A DNA stretch of 64,000 nt from Delphinapterus leucas. Lineage: Eukaryota; Chordata; Mammalia; Artiodactyla; Monodontidae. The position numbers and the translations under genes were made by a program. The stretch spans positions 84,290,755 to 84,354,754 of the forward strand of contig NW_022098069.1 in the NCBI RefSeq assembly GCF_002288925.2. Reading direction: 5' to 3'. This document shows, one piece after another, positions 1 to 12,605 of this stretch (its first letter is position 1; each line of letters begins with the position of its first letter). The notes under the pieces were generated by a model. The model had not been told where the DNA came from. It was given only the letters and a program-made list of their open reading frames with translations, and ran no database searches.

Positions 1-1554
1 GATCCATCGTGAAATTTCTTCCGTCCGCGTGCTTGGGGCCAAGCCCCTCAAACTTCCCAAGGGATAGCCTCCGTGTCGAGTGGGTCCGTCACACTGTCTG
101 GGCACGAACTTCTGTTCCCCAGCTTCGAGCAGGAGGCGATAAAACACCCCGAGTCCTGGTGCAGGGGAGGCGCTGCTGGACAAGGCTGTCCTGATGCTGC
201 CCAGGTGGCCGGTGACTGTGCCCCCTGACCTCGAGCCACAGATCCCAGCCACTAGCGCCGTTCCTCTCCAAACTGCTGTGGCCCCGAGCGTCAGGAGGTG
301 CAGTGGGAAATAAAAGGTTCTATTCCTGGTGTAACCCCTTTCCCAGAACTGGGACAGTGGGTCCTGAGCCTCCTCTCTGCGTCTCTGGGTCTCACCAGTC
401 TACACGGCACTGAAGCCCACCGCTGTGACCCACCACTCCCAGACCCGCCTCCCTGGCCAGACTGTACTTCCAGGGGGCGCTGCCTGGCATCACCCAGCGG
501 GGACCGGGCAGGGACCCCAGCCTCCAGGGTAAGCACGCAGGCGTTCACGCGGCTCCCACCTCAGATGCGGTGGGCACACGTGCCCATCACCCAGCGTCAC
601 GGGTCGCCCTCCTCACCCCAGACCTGAAGAACTACCGGGTTTAGTATGATGTGCTAAAGCCTCAGAGGAGGCCACTTGTGCCCCAAGCCGTCTGCTACTC
701 TTGAATGAAATGACGCCCAGGGTTGTGTGTGGGCTGCAAGGGCTCGTGGGGTCGGCTGTCAAGCACTGGGTCACGGGCATCCCTGCTGCTGGGCAGGGAG
801 GGGGCCCAGGCTACCTAAACAGGTGCCGCGCCTCCACCTGGACCCCTAGTGCTGTCCCTGCACGGCTGGAGAAAGGTGCCGCTTCCCTCTGCCCTCCCCC
901 TGCCCCTGGAGAACAGGGCCACCATTCCTGATGAAGCTGCCAGGCCCCTAGCCCTCTGAGAGGAAGTGGGCTGGGCACGGCCCTGGATGAGTCCCAGGTC
1001 TGGGGGAGGACAAGCGGCCAAGGAAGACAGCTGAGTGGGGCACCGTGTCCCCTCTGCTGGTCCCATCCCCCCTGCCATCCATAGTGACAAACAGGTGAGG
1101 CCTCCCTGCACCCTGGCCACACCTGCACTAGGGCCTTTACTCCCTCCCTTCACAGCTAGACGCGTTGAGAGGGCTTGACACCCCCATCCCCGCGCTGGCT
1201 CTGCCCAGAATCATGGGAGTCGGGCAGGGGGGACGCGGTGCAGCTCTAGCAGACGCCCAGGAGCCTGAATTCAGCAGAGACATGGTCCCACGCTCCCTCC
1301 CTCTCTCTCCTCTCCGGATGCGGTGACTCCTCAGCCACATCATCACTGAGGGCTTCCTGCAAGCGAGGTGCCATGCAAGGTACCTTGAGAGGTGATATAG
1401 TGCCTGAGAGGCAGATGGGCCGTGGGCCCCTGCCATGGGCCTGGCACCTTACCCAGGGCCTAGCCTGGAGCAGAGGCGTGAATGAAGCTCCTCAAACACT
1501 CCCTCTACTCTCACCTCCGCGTGTCCTGCCGGATGCCCTTCTACTGATTTGTCT

Positions 1555-1765
1555 GGCTAACTCCTACTTAGTGGGATGTCACCTCCTTCAGGAAGCCTGC
1601 CAGGATTTCTCTCTCACAGCAGGTTCCTTACCTGCCTCCTCTCTGTCCCCACAGCCTCTCCAGAGAAGTGCTTTCTCATGGTGTGTTTTCCTCACGTGCT
1701 ATCTGCCTTTCTCATAAGGCTGGGAGCTCCTGGAGGGAAGAACTCCATCAAGGCCACCTCCAGTG
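1555..1765 (+). repeat. L2 LINE 3' remnant
   Basis: GTCACCTCCTTCAGGAAGCC and AAGGCTGGGAGCTCCTGGAG, in the order found in the L2 3' end. Confidence 0.65.
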
Positions 1766-2584
1766 CCTGGCCAAGGGATCCATACACTCAAGTGAAACCA
1801 CCCGCTCTGCCCAACCCCCAGCTCGGGTATGCTGGGTTGACTCGTTGTCTGTCCATGAGACCCAGGGAGGTGGGGAGGGTCACCTGTGAAAGGGGTGTCC
1901 TTCCCGGTGCCAGTCACCCTGGGGAGGGGCAGGCCCTCACAGAGGAAACAGGAACTTTGTTGGGGAGGATTTGGGGAGCCCCCCCCTCCCTACAGACTGC
2001 TTTCAGGGGGTTCCCAGGAGGTGCCACGGCTAGGAAGCATTCTGAGGCCCAGCTCTCCCACCGTCAGCCCCAAATCCAGAGCAAAGCCCTGTTGAGGTCT
2101 CCTGCGGGGCTGCATGGGTGCCCTGGGAGTGAGGGGAAGGGGGGCGGCAAAGCTCAGAGCAGGGCACCAATGGGGAAGCAGGCCCCGTGCCCGGGGGACG
2201 GGGGGCAGGAATGTCCTGAAGGTCCAATTTCCAGCAAGATGTCCTGCCCAAGGTGCCAATCTTGGAGGCTGTGGGTCACACTTTAAGTGAAAAGAGGGAA
2301 AGTTTCTCTGTAAGTCCATTTCAGAGACTGCCCCCCCACCGCCCCCTCCCAAGTGACGACATCCCTGTGCCATCACGCCCCAACCCAGAGCAGGAACCCA
2401 CCCTCTCTGCCACGTGAGGCGTGGAGGTACCTAAAGCCCGGCTCATGCTGAGCCGAGAGCAAACTGACCTACATTTAACGCAGATTACGAGGGAGGGAAG
2501 ACACCGCCCAGCAGAAGCCCAGGGTCTGGAGGGGCTGCCTGGGTTCACAGGCCGGCTCTCCCACCGCCAGCTGGGTACTCGGGG

Positions 2585-2720
2585 CAGGTTTCTCGAGGTC
2601 ACCTGGCCTCTGTGTCCCCACCTGTAAAATGGGCAGTCACGGAAACCACCCCCGCGGCGTCGGGAGGACTCAACGAGTGATACTGTCCGGGGCCGTTACT
2701 ATTATTGTTACTGCCATTCT
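2585..2720 (+). repeat. MIR SINE remnant
   Basis: CTCTGTGTCCCCACCTGTAA followed by AATGGG and a decayed 3' half. Confidence 0.6.
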
Positions 2721-3289
2721 CTTCCACCTGCGAGGCCTGAGTCCTTGGAAAAGCGTAACGATGCTTCTGGTCTCTCAGAAGACCCAGTGGGGAGATGCAC
2801 GCACGCAGAGGAGGCTGCACTGGCGGTGCTCCCAGAGCGGGTCACCTCCTCCCTTGCCAGCCGTTGACCTTGGGTTGACCTTGGGGGGGGGTCTTGCCTC
2901 CTGTCTTTGTCTGCCTGCCCTCATCTGTAAACTGGGAGCAAGAATCCTCGCCCCACAGGGATTTGTGGCATTCAAGACGGAGCCTGGACGACGTCTCTAC
3001 CAGGCCTGGCGTTACTAGATGCTCCGTCAACAGCAGACATAGAACTTTATCAGACAAATCAATTACTCCCTTGAGCTCTGCTCTGAGGCCGGCTGGGTGT
3101 TGGGGCGCCCGAGGTTGCCAGTACACACCCAGGATATATTTAGCTCTCTGCTGGAGCCCTGCCGGGGCTGGGCATTCCCACAGAGGACGCCGAATTTCAG
3201 ACCAGCTCCCAGCTCCTCATAGGCCACCGAGAAATTTGCCCCAGAGCACAACTCCCCTTGTTTATAAGAGCAGACTAAATTATCCCAAG

Positions 3290-3291
<2 letters not shown>

Positions 3292-3325
<34 letters not shown>
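3292..3325. repeat. (CA)17 microsatellite
   Basis: A pure AC dinucleotide run of 34 bases. Confidence 0.95.
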
Positions 3326-3330
<5 letters not shown>

Positions 3331-3817
3331 AATTCCTGTATCATGTCAGTGCCACTCAAAGGCCTAGTTCCGCAGTGAAAGTCCACCTCCCAAAATAGAG
3401 AACGCCGTCCTGTCCCTGGAGCAGGACTTGGCTGGTGCCAGCAGGTCAGACAGCTGCTCTCCAATCAAGCCTCTTGAGACCCATCCTGTCCCCCTCACAC
3501 CCTTAAAATGAAGAAGCAAAAGGAAATAAAACAGCCAAGCATCAGGGAAAAGGCAGCGTTGCCCGTAGCTCTTGCATTGCGATGTATTTTCTTCTGGTGC
3601 ATTTTGCCTGCATATTTTGCCGATGACACTGCGTGTAATCTAGATTCTTCATTTATCACCAGCATAGACACATGCATTGTACTCCTCCTTCACAATCATT
3701 TTAATGGCTACGTAATACTCCAGCTTTTATCACCAGTTCCAAGTTTGGTCTAGGGTATTGGATCCCCAATACCCTAGCAGGGCACCTGCGGGGTCAAAGC
3801 CATGTTCATAATAACAC

Positions 3818-3956
3818 TGAGATGGGGAATTCCCTGGATGCCCAGTGGTTAGGACTCCGCACTTTCACTGCCAGGGCCCAGGTTCAATCCTTGGTCAGGG
3901 AGCTAAGATCCCGCAAGCCTCGAGGCGCAGAGGCAAAAATAAAAAAGATTGAGATG
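3818..3956 (+). mobile_element. CHR-1-type tRNA-derived SINE
   Basis: The element starts GGGAATTCCCTGG, contains the CAGTGGTTAGGACTCCGC segment and a B-box-like GGTTCAATCC, and ends in an A-rich tail. The 7-base target duplication TGAGATG lies at 3818-3824 and 3950-3956. Confidence 0.9.
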
Positions 3957-4580
3957 TTATTGTCTTCCATCGCTCCCACTCCCTCCTGAGTGTACAATGG
4001 AGTTTTCCGGAAGCCCCGTGACATGTGACATCACAACTGATAGAAAACAGGCCGGACAGGAGCTCCAGCAGACGTCTATTAAGCCAAACGTTAATGAGAT
4101 TTGCAAAACTGTAAAGCAGTGCCACTCTGATCCCTGAAAATACTCCTACATTAACATACAAAGGGCTATTATTCTTATTCAATGAATTAAAAAGTCTCCA
4201 TTTTAAGGTCTAATACAGCAAATAAATACATAAATAAATACAATGCATTCAACCAAAAACTCTTTGGGGTCCCCAATAAATTTGAGTGAAGGGGTCCTAC
4301 GCCCTCAAAGTTGAACAGCTGCTATGGATGGACGGACAATGATTAACTGGCCCAGCATCTGTGGCTGGACATTCACCCTGCAGAGTACGTGACCCCTTCA
4401 GTGAACGACTTTTTATGCACAAATCATATCAGCCACCTTCTTCTACCAAAGGGCATGAACATATTTAAGCCTCAATGCATCTCGCCTAACCGCCCCTTAG
4501 AGACTATGCACACTGACGGTCAGCCGTCCCTGACGGCATCCAGCTCAGGGGATCGGGGGATGTGTACAATTAGCTGACTT

Positions 4581-4812
4581 AACAGTAACAATTTTTTTTT
4601 TTTTTCGGTACGCGGGCCTCTCACTGTTGTGGCCTCTCCCGTTGCGGAGCACAGGCTACGGACGTGCAGGCTCAGCGGCCATGGCTCACGGGCCCAGCGC
4701 TCCGCGGCACGTGGGATCCTCCCAGACCGGGGCACGAACCCGTATCCCCTGCATCGGCAGGCGGACTCTCGATCACTGCGCCACCAGGGAAGCCCCAACA
4801 GTAACAATTTTT
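4581..4812 (-). mobile_element. CHR-2-type cetacean SINE
   Basis: Reverse orientation, with the poly(T) at the left and the GGGGCTTCCCTGG head, in reverse complement, at the right. The direct repeat AACAGTAACAATTTTT, 16 bases, is identical on both sides (4581-4596 and 4797-4812), which suggests recent insertion. Confidence 0.95.
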
Positions 4813-4924
4813 AACTAACGACGGGTCTTTCCTCTAACCTTCAGCTATTCTAGAGACCCACACAGGAAGGAGAAAGGGTTTCAGTCCCAGAGACAGAACG
4901 TTTGAGAAGCTGCCTGGGGATGCT

Positions 4925-5375
4925 GAATAATGCCCCCCTCCCCGGATATACCCACGTCCTAAGCCCTAGGACCTTACATGGTTAAAAATCATGCGGTTGG
5001 TCTTTGCAGATGTGATACTGTGAAGGACCTTGAGAAGGGAGATTATCCTGAATTATCTGGGTGGGCCCTAAATGCAGTCACAAGCATCTTTAGAGAGGCA
5101 GAGGGAGATCTGACCACACACACGGATGGGAGGGGAGAGACCTGAAGATGCTTGCATTGAGGTCGGGGCGATGCGGCCGCAAGCCAAGGAGCGCTGGCAG
5201 CTGGGAGAGACGGGGAGCGGATTCTTCCCAGAAGCTCTGGAGGAAGCGCAGCCCTGCCGACACCTTGACTTCAGCCCAGTGACGTGGATTTTGGACCTCG
5301 GGCCTCCAGAACTGTGAGAGGATAAGCTTTTGTTGTTTTAAGCCCCGAGGTTTACGGTGCTCCATTCCAGCAGCC
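4925..5375 (+). mobile_element. MaLR/MLT1-like solo LTR remnant
   Basis: Forward. Features are GGATTATC-like ATCTGGGTGGGCCC, AACTGTGAGAGGATAAGC and TTGTTGTTTTAAGCC, the usual end of this ancient LTR class. No internal retroviral genes adjoin it. The subfamily name is tentative. Confidence 0.6.
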
Positions 5376-6639
5376 CCCCTCCTACTGGACGCCCCAGTGA
5401 CGGAGGCTGACCCCTCCTTCGCCAGCCCCATTCCCTCGCCAACAGCATGGGCTGTCAGAAAACCTCGCCGTGCGCTGCAGAGTGCATCCCAAAGGGGCTC
5501 ACTTCGGGGCTCAGCGTGTGTGCTGCCGCCAGCTATTTTAATTCCTTGTAGCTCCTTCAAAGGCTGCTGGCTGGCTGCTCCGTTGTGCCCCAGTGAGCTG
5601 CTCTCAGAGAAGGAATTTGGGGTGTCAGGTCAGGAGATGGGTGCCAATGGAGGAAAGGAAGGGTCAGCCGTGGCAGGGGCAGAATAAAGCTCTCATGTGG
5701 CAGCCCCGGGCCTCGCAGGGCTGCAGAGGGGCCCAGCCTGGCCAGAGGGGAGAGAATGAGTCCGCGGGATGAGAGGGCTGGAAGGGAAGAGCAGTGAAAG
5801 CAACACTGAGGTCTGGCGGAGTCGGGAGGGCGGGGAGACCTGCCCAAGGATTCCAGAGGCGGCCCTGGCAGGGCCACCCTTCATCCTCAGCACACAGACC
5901 TGCTCTGCACCCCATGCCCGTCCCACGCCCGTCCCAGGCAGCCAGAGAGGCACCTGGCTGGACGCTGGGCTTCTGCACACATATCACGTTTCCTGATTTC
6001 CGCGGCACGTCGGAGGTGTGTTCAAGGGAACCGATGCTTGAAACCCTGCACTCCACAATTACTCTCCAAGCGCCTGGCAGACGAGGCCGGTCTCAGAGCC
6101 GAAGGACAGCAAGAGCATCAGGAAGGCCAGAGAGAAGTGTGTCACAGAGGCCCCCGGGGGCCCCGAGTCAACGTGGCGCGATCACAGCAGCAGCAGGGAT
6201 GCTCAGGACCGCAGGCGTTGGCTGTGTCGAGGCCCCGGGCCCGCCGTTGGGCGCACACCCGCTCACCCATCCGGACGGCCCCTCCCGTGCGGCTGGCTCA
6301 CTCCAGCCACACTGGACGGTCTGCTGACCCTTCGCCACCTCCCTGCCTACCTGGGTCGCACTCCTGCGCGAGCGCACGGGTCTCGCACAGCCTCACCCCG
6401 CCTGGGTCCCTGCACACCGGGGGTATCAGAGTGCGCCCCGTCCGGGGGCGGGGAGACTGGGCCACCTGCGCTGGCAGAGAGTGTGGCCGCAGAACCGGCA
6501 GATGTGGACGATTCAGAGCTCCACGGGTCAGGTGTTCACTCGGGGAACGGGAGCGGAAAGCCGACCGGAGGCCGGGAGGGTTGTTTCATCAGGAGGCCAT
6601 GTGGGTTTTGAACCAGGCAACTGGCCAGGCTAGAATCCC

Positions 6640-6730
6640 GGCTGCCAGGTTACCGGACACACGCCTGCTGTCCAGCCTCGGTTTCCTTACCAGTAAACTG
6701 CAAACAACCAGGAGTAACATTCAGAATATT
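6640..6730 (+). repeat. MIR SINE remnant
   Basis: CCAGCCTCGGTTTCCTTACC and the upstream GGCTGCCAGGTTACCGG region. Confidence 0.5.
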
Positions 6731-8814
6731 TACGAGGGTTCCCCACGCCCCACTCAGCAGGGGTGCAGCCACGCGGTGTGCGCCCGGCGCGTCCTGAGCC
6801 CGGCGGGGGATCCCGCGCCCCGGGTGTAAGGCCGCAGCCTGGATCGGCCAGTTCTCCGTGCTACTGTCTCCTCCTTGGCGCCCCCAGGTGCTCATTAAAG
6901 CCCTTGGAGGCAGAGGCAGCCTGAGTAGGAAGAGGCCCGGCTGCGTGGGACACCACAGCCCATCACGTAGCTCCAGAACAACGTGCAGTTGGCAAAACGG
7001 GGCCACCCGCCTTCCTCGGCTTGGGTCGCCTTCCCGCGTCTGCAAAGCCAGCAGGGCCGCGTCTTCTCTCCTCTCTGACCTCTGCTTCCGCCACCACAGC
7101 CCCTCTTCTCTTACCCTCCTGCCCCCTCCTCCTCGATGGCATGGACCCCACCGCATCACCTGAGCCCCACTGCGAGCTCTCTAACTTAGTCACATCCTCG
7201 AGGTCCCTTCTGCCATGTAGGTGACACACCCACCGGGTCCGGGCATGAGGACAGGGACATCTTGGGGGGCCGTTGTTCAGTCTGAGATGAGGCAACTCAG
7301 AGAGGGGCAATGTCTAGCCCCAGGTCACACAGCAGGCAGGACCAGGCACAAGTCCTCGGCAGGAGCCCCTGGCTCCGCCTGCTGCCCACGGTCCTGATGA
7401 GGGAGGACCCTAAAGGAGTGGAGGAAAGGGTCCTGGGCGTCTTGGGTTCCGGGGGAAGCATGGGAAACGGAGGAGGAATTCCAGGACAGTGCTCTGCGCA
7501 CAGCAGGCGCTCAACAAACTGAGTAAGCGAGCTTTCCAGAGTAGCTGTGAGCCCTCGAGACGGCTGATGGCTGGGAACAGAGGTGGCTCCGACCAGACAG
7601 AGGCTGGACCGTACTGGGGCCCGTGGGGGCCGCTGTGGGCGCTGCGGCTGCACAGTGCTGCCCACCTCCATCCCGCCTCTAGGCTCCCCCAGGTGGCGGT
7701 GGACAGTTGTACAGTGCGGTGGGGAGGGGGGGGACGCGCGATTCCAGGACCAGCCCTCTGCCCAGGAGGACAAAGGCCCCAGTGTCCCCTGGTTCTGAGG
7801 AGCATTCCGCACGGTCCCCTAGCAGGACTGAGCCCCCCTGACCCACAGTGACACCCACCCATCCAGATACCCCCCTGGCTCTGCGTCCCTCCCCGTCTAC
7901 CCCTCCCACTTGTGCTTCCTGGGACCACCTCCCAGGTAAACCACCTGCACTCACATCCCCGTCTCCCGGAACGTGAATGGAGACAGCCGCAGGGCTGCCA
8001 AACTGATATGGCGGCCGTGGGTGGTCCCCGCAATCCTTCCTTCTTGGAACTTCATGCCCAACTGCAGCGCCAACTGGGCCCTTGGAGATGTCATTTTCCA
8101 GCAAGATCCTGGGGCCACGGACTTCCGAGCAGAAGCAGAAGGTCAGAGCAGAAGGTCGGAGAGAGGCCTGACTGTGGGCCCTCGACCCGGGATGAGGGCA
8201 AACAGACGAGAAGGCTGAGCGCGAAGCGGGACCCGAGCTCCGTACGTCACCCCTCCTCCACTGGTTGGGTGTTCATGCAGCACCTGTCACGAGGCAGCCT
8301 GTGCGGACACGGGGCGGGGTGGGATCCACACAGCTCAACCCAGCCCAGCCCCGAGGACAGACGCCCAGCGGGGACAGCCCCGCGCGTGTGCCCTGCAGTG
8401 ACACTGGGCGGTGGCTCCTTGGCGTGCTGGCTGGAATCGGGTTGCCAGCTCGCCTCTCCAACCCCTTGTTCTGCAAGTGAGGAAACTCAAGCCCCAGGAC
8501 AGCCAGCGTGCCCACTACGTGCAGGGGGCCAGGCGGAGTCGCCGTGCGGGTGGTGAGGCTCCGAGGCAACCCAAACACCGCTAAGAACCTGGGAGCGGGC
8601 AGCTGTCCGGGGACTGGGCTTCTCCCGGTCCTCGGGGATGGGTCAGGGGGTGTGAACAGGACCGGCGGGCTAGGCGGGGGAGGGAGGAGAACCACCAATG
8701 GAGGAAGAGCTGTGAGCCAGCTGACGATGTCAGCTGATGCCACGGTGGACCCTGCAGGCTTTGCCCCGAGCCCTGGACAGTGTGTCCAGCTATGATAAAA
8801 ACCACCCCAGGCCC

Positions 8815-8990
8815 TTGACACCACAGCCCATGAACAGTCCTGTAAAGCAGGCGCTATTATCTCCACCTGACAGGTGGGGAAACCAAGGCAAAGAGCAGTT
8901 AGTTACGCAACCTGGTGGCTGGGAACAGGGGTGGCCCCGACCAGACTGAGGTTGGACCACACCGGAGCCCAGGTGCTCTGACCCCAAAGC
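8815..8990 (-). repeat. MIR remnant interrupted by a duplicated 56-base segment
   Basis: GCAGGCGCTATTATCTCCACC, GGTGGGGAAACCAAGGCAAAG and, after 8975, CCCAGGTGCTCTGACCCC are MIR. The piece 8915-8970 between them is not. Confidence 0.55.
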
Positions 8991-9534
8991 CACCTAGGCA
9001 TCGAGACCACCTGCCTGGTTGCTTAGGAATCTTCGGCCAAGGCAACATGGTGCGTGAAACCCCCCAGTCCATCATTTTGCAACAGGACCTGTTTAACGTG
9101 GGCCTGGCTCCCCACCAGCCCAGCAGCCTCCCTGAGGGCAGGAGGCACCCGCAGGGCTTGCTGTTGGCTGAGTCAAAGGCAAAGCGAGCATCACAGAACT
9201 CAAAGCACACCTTCCACCTACCCCAGGCCTTCCTGCGGACACGCACTCAGATGTTCTCTTGGCTTGGGTATCAGTCAGACATCCACAGATGCCGCTTTCC
9301 TGACAGGCTGTGGAGAAACCCCCGTACACTGGGATCCTCGCATAAAGGGCAAAGTGCTTTCTGCTGTGATATTGTCAGATGAGGCCTACGTGGCACAGAA
9401 GGGTGCTCGGAGATCTCCTGGCTCACACGGCGTGTTTCCCTGAAACGATGGCTGAGCCTCAAAGCCAGACGATCTCTCTGGGGCAGTGGGGGAACAGCGT
9501 TGTCAGAAGGGCGCCAGTCTCACCCCTGAGGGTA

Positions 9535-9660
9535 GCAGTGGTCCCTGTTTTTACAGACAGGTACCCTGAGGCCCAGAGAGGGAAGCCGGCTCACCCGAGG
9601 TCACACAGAGGTCCGGCAGGTAGGGCTGAGGGTCCAAGGAACTCAGGCACTGATGGGGCT
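9535..9660 (-). repeat. MIR SINE remnant
   Basis: CCCTGAGGCCCAGAGAGGGA and GAGGTCACACAGAGGTCCGG. Confidence 0.6.
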
Positions 9661-11494
9661 GGTTGACGCTGGAGGGCTGAGCTGGGGCTGGAGAGGCCTG
9701 GGACGGCCATGAATGCTGCCTTCCAGCTCCGGAAGGCCACAGGGACCCAGCAGAGGGAAGAACTGGGGCCAGGGGTCAAGGTTACAGGGGGGCATGTGGA
9801 CTTGACCTGGTGAAACTCTCTCATGGTCCGTGCTGTCCATCCCTGGGTGGATCCCTGGGGCCATGCCATGACCCCAGACAGGAGCCCCCGCTGGAGGCAA
9901 AGAGCACACGCTTGGGGGCAGACAGAGCAGGGCTGGGGCTGGCTCTGCCTTCCTGGCTATGCGGGCAGGCGCCACACCTGGAAATGGGAACACGCTTCTC
10001 GGCTCAGGGGAGGAGATGGGTTGTAACCACCACTCACACTAGAAAGCGTCATCGTGATGCCCCCAGTGGGTCAAACCTTACCCATCCTCGGCCACACGTT
10101 ACAAAGTTACCATTGTAACCAGCTAATACATGCAGGGGCAGAAAAGGGTTCAAATGCAGCTCTGGCATTTGCAAATGTCATGAAGTGAAGCCAGGCACCT
10201 GACGGGCCCGCCCAGGCATCTGTTCCCCCATCTGTAGGTGGGGACACTCCAGCGGCCCTGAGAAAGGTCCCAGGAGCATCTGGTCCCGGCATGGGCCCCA
10301 AGGGAGCACCCCACAAGCCGAGGCTGCGTGACACTGAAGTAGGGTGCTGCCCGACACCCTAGAGACCTTGGCAATGGAAACATCCCTGAGTAAACAAAGA
10401 CGCAGCACTCAGGTTGCTGTGCCTCGCGTCCCAGCGGCCCGAGGCCCGCTGCTCGGGCAGCCGGCGGGTTGGGCACACATCTGACCGGTCCCCATGGCAG
10501 CTCGCGAGACCACGCGATCACCTTCAAGAAATACAAGCTGCCGTCTGAACACCACCCGAGTTTTCCTGCTGCAACTATTTTAACTGATTTCCAGGCTCCT
10601 CCGCGTGCCACGCACTCAAAACCCTCGGTCGCCACGGAGACCCCAGAAGAGGCAACAGAAGCTCAGGGAGGTTGGACGGTCCTGTGCTGGCAGATGGCAG
10701 AGCTGGGATCTGAGGCCAAGGAAGCGCCCGTGTCTGTGCGGAGCCGGGGCTCTGGGGTCAGGCATCCGGCGAGCAGCTCAGCGTCCCGGCAGCTGGCCTG
10801 GCCTTGAGGCCCGGCAGCAGGAGAGGCCCATCCAGAGGCCGGACACCTCCCCGCCCGCTCCCTTCACCACCAGACTTGCTGATTCCCTCTCACCAGCTCA
10901 CAGCTCTCCCACAATGCAGACGATGCTCTGGATGGTCCGGGTGTCTGACAGGCGACTTCTCCAGAGGGAGGGTCCCACTCCCTTTTCTGGGACAGTAAGA
11001 CTGGACGGTCCAAGAGTTCACCAAAGTCAGGGCTTGGGTCTCGAGAATATGCCACCTACCCCCAAACTACCACATGGACGGAAACCATAAAGAATCGAAG
11101 GGTCTCGGGTGGAGGGTTAGGAAGTGACCCTGGACGTGAGGGACCAACAGTTCGGAGATCAGAATGCCCAGGCTGAGTTAAAGAGCTTCCCGTTGGTTCC
11201 TAGGCAACGGCCATCCTTTGCAGATGCCATTTCGGATGAGTTCCTGGGTCAGGATGATTTGTCTTTGGCCACACCTAATTCAGATGGAGTCACACACGGA
11301 AAACGGGCACCAGTGTCGTTACCTGTGCTAAGATCCACGTGCTGCCATCTGGGAGACCTCCACCCGAGCTAAGGACAGCGGCCCCTGCGGATGGAACCGT
11401 CCGACCTCTCACCAAGTCACAGACTCCGGAAGCAGCACGCGCCCGCCTTAGACCTGGAAGCAACGCCCTCTTGTCTCAGTTGATTTCTCATTGC

Positions 11495-11544
11495 AAAAGA
11501 CAGGCGCAAAAAAAAAAAAAAAAAAAAAAAAAAAGACAGGCGCA
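11495..11544 (+). mobile_element. Poly(A)-only insertion with target duplication
   Basis: A run of about 21 A residues is flanked by exact 14-base direct repeats AAAAGACAGGCGCA at 11495-11508 or so and 11531-11544. This is the pattern of an L1-machinery insertion truncated to its tail. Confidence 0.65.
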
Positions 11545-11869
11545 CACAGTGAAGAAAACTGGGGAAAGTGAGGGGCAGTATAAAGACGCAGAGGGGGGAG
11601 CAGTGGCTGGTTTGCCACCTCCACCAGGAGGACGCCGTGCACAGCTTGACCTACTTCCCTTAGTCTGCTCTCCTCCACTGTCTTGTAAAGTTGAAGTCAT
11701 ATAAGATATACAATCTTGTCCTCAGCTGCTTTCTAAATTAAGCTCTTCTTAAGCACGTTCTCCTAGCATGAAAAGCCCCTGTCATACAGTTAACTAGAAT
11801 GTTCCCGCCACCCCCAGAGGACAGGTTTCAGGAGGATATAGATGCCGTTTGTTTTCATCCACGGCTGAG

Positions 11870-11940
11870 CCCCGGGCCCGGAGCAGTGCTGGGCACATAG
11901 CAGGTGTTTAGTAAACCTCTGTCGACTGGATGAGCAATCG
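11870..11940 (+). repeat. L2 3' end
   Basis: GTGCTGGGCACATAGCAGGT then GTTTAGTAAA and a TGGATGAG end. Confidence 0.65.
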
Positions 11941-12354
11941 CATGGCTAGTATCCCATCGCTCCCCTCCACGTGTAGCTGGTTTCTAACTTTCTGCTGCTG
12001 TTAGGAACGCCGTGGTGAATGTCTGTGGTGACAGCAGAGCCCACACTTGGATTAGAAATGTGTCTCTCTGCTCCAAATGCCGGGGCTGAGCCAACCAGAG
12101 CAGGGGACCGGGTCTCAGGCTGTCTGCCACACACCCTCCTGGCCCCCGGATGGCTGCCTTTCCTTCCCCAGCCCTCGGTTTCCCCTCTGTGTGGGTAGGT
12201 GGCTTTGGACTGGAGCATCTCCCAGGCCCCTTCCAGCTCCGTGATCCTAACACAGCAGCCACAGGTACAGAAGAGGGCTGAGCCGGCCACCCAGCTCTCC
12301 ACCTGGCCCTGCACTCCTGTTTTGGGCCTGCATCCCTCCCCCACCACCAAATCC

Positions 12355-12605
12355 ATAATCCAAGATGACTGGTGTCCTTATAAAAAAGAAATAAGGACAT
12401 AGATACACACAGAGGGAAGATCATGTGAGGACATAGGGAGGAGGCGGCCGTCTACATGGCCAGGAGAGAGGCCTCAGAAGAAACCAATCCTGCCCACACC
12501 TTGATGTCAGACTTCCAGCCTCCAGAAGTGTAAGAAGATAAATTTCTGCTGTTTAAGCTGCACGGTCTGTGGTTACTTTGTTATGGCGGTCCTGGAAGAC
12601 TAACA
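12355..12605 (+). mobile_element. MaLR/MLT1-like LTR remnant
   Basis: Forward partial copy with GGTGTCCTTATAAAAAAGAA, GAGGACATAGGGAGG, CCTCCAGAAGTGTAAGAAG and TTGTTATGGC. Left part missing. Confidence 0.6.

Noticed and set aside
1040..1060. CTCF-like motif in reverse (CCCCTCTGCTGG)
   Set aside because: Two core positions fail, including an important one, and there is no second site to support it.
4730..4796. tRNA-like sequence with a B-box (and the same in the other SINEs)
   Set aside because: These are the tRNA-derived heads of SINEs and do not fold as intact tRNA genes with a proper anticodon arm.
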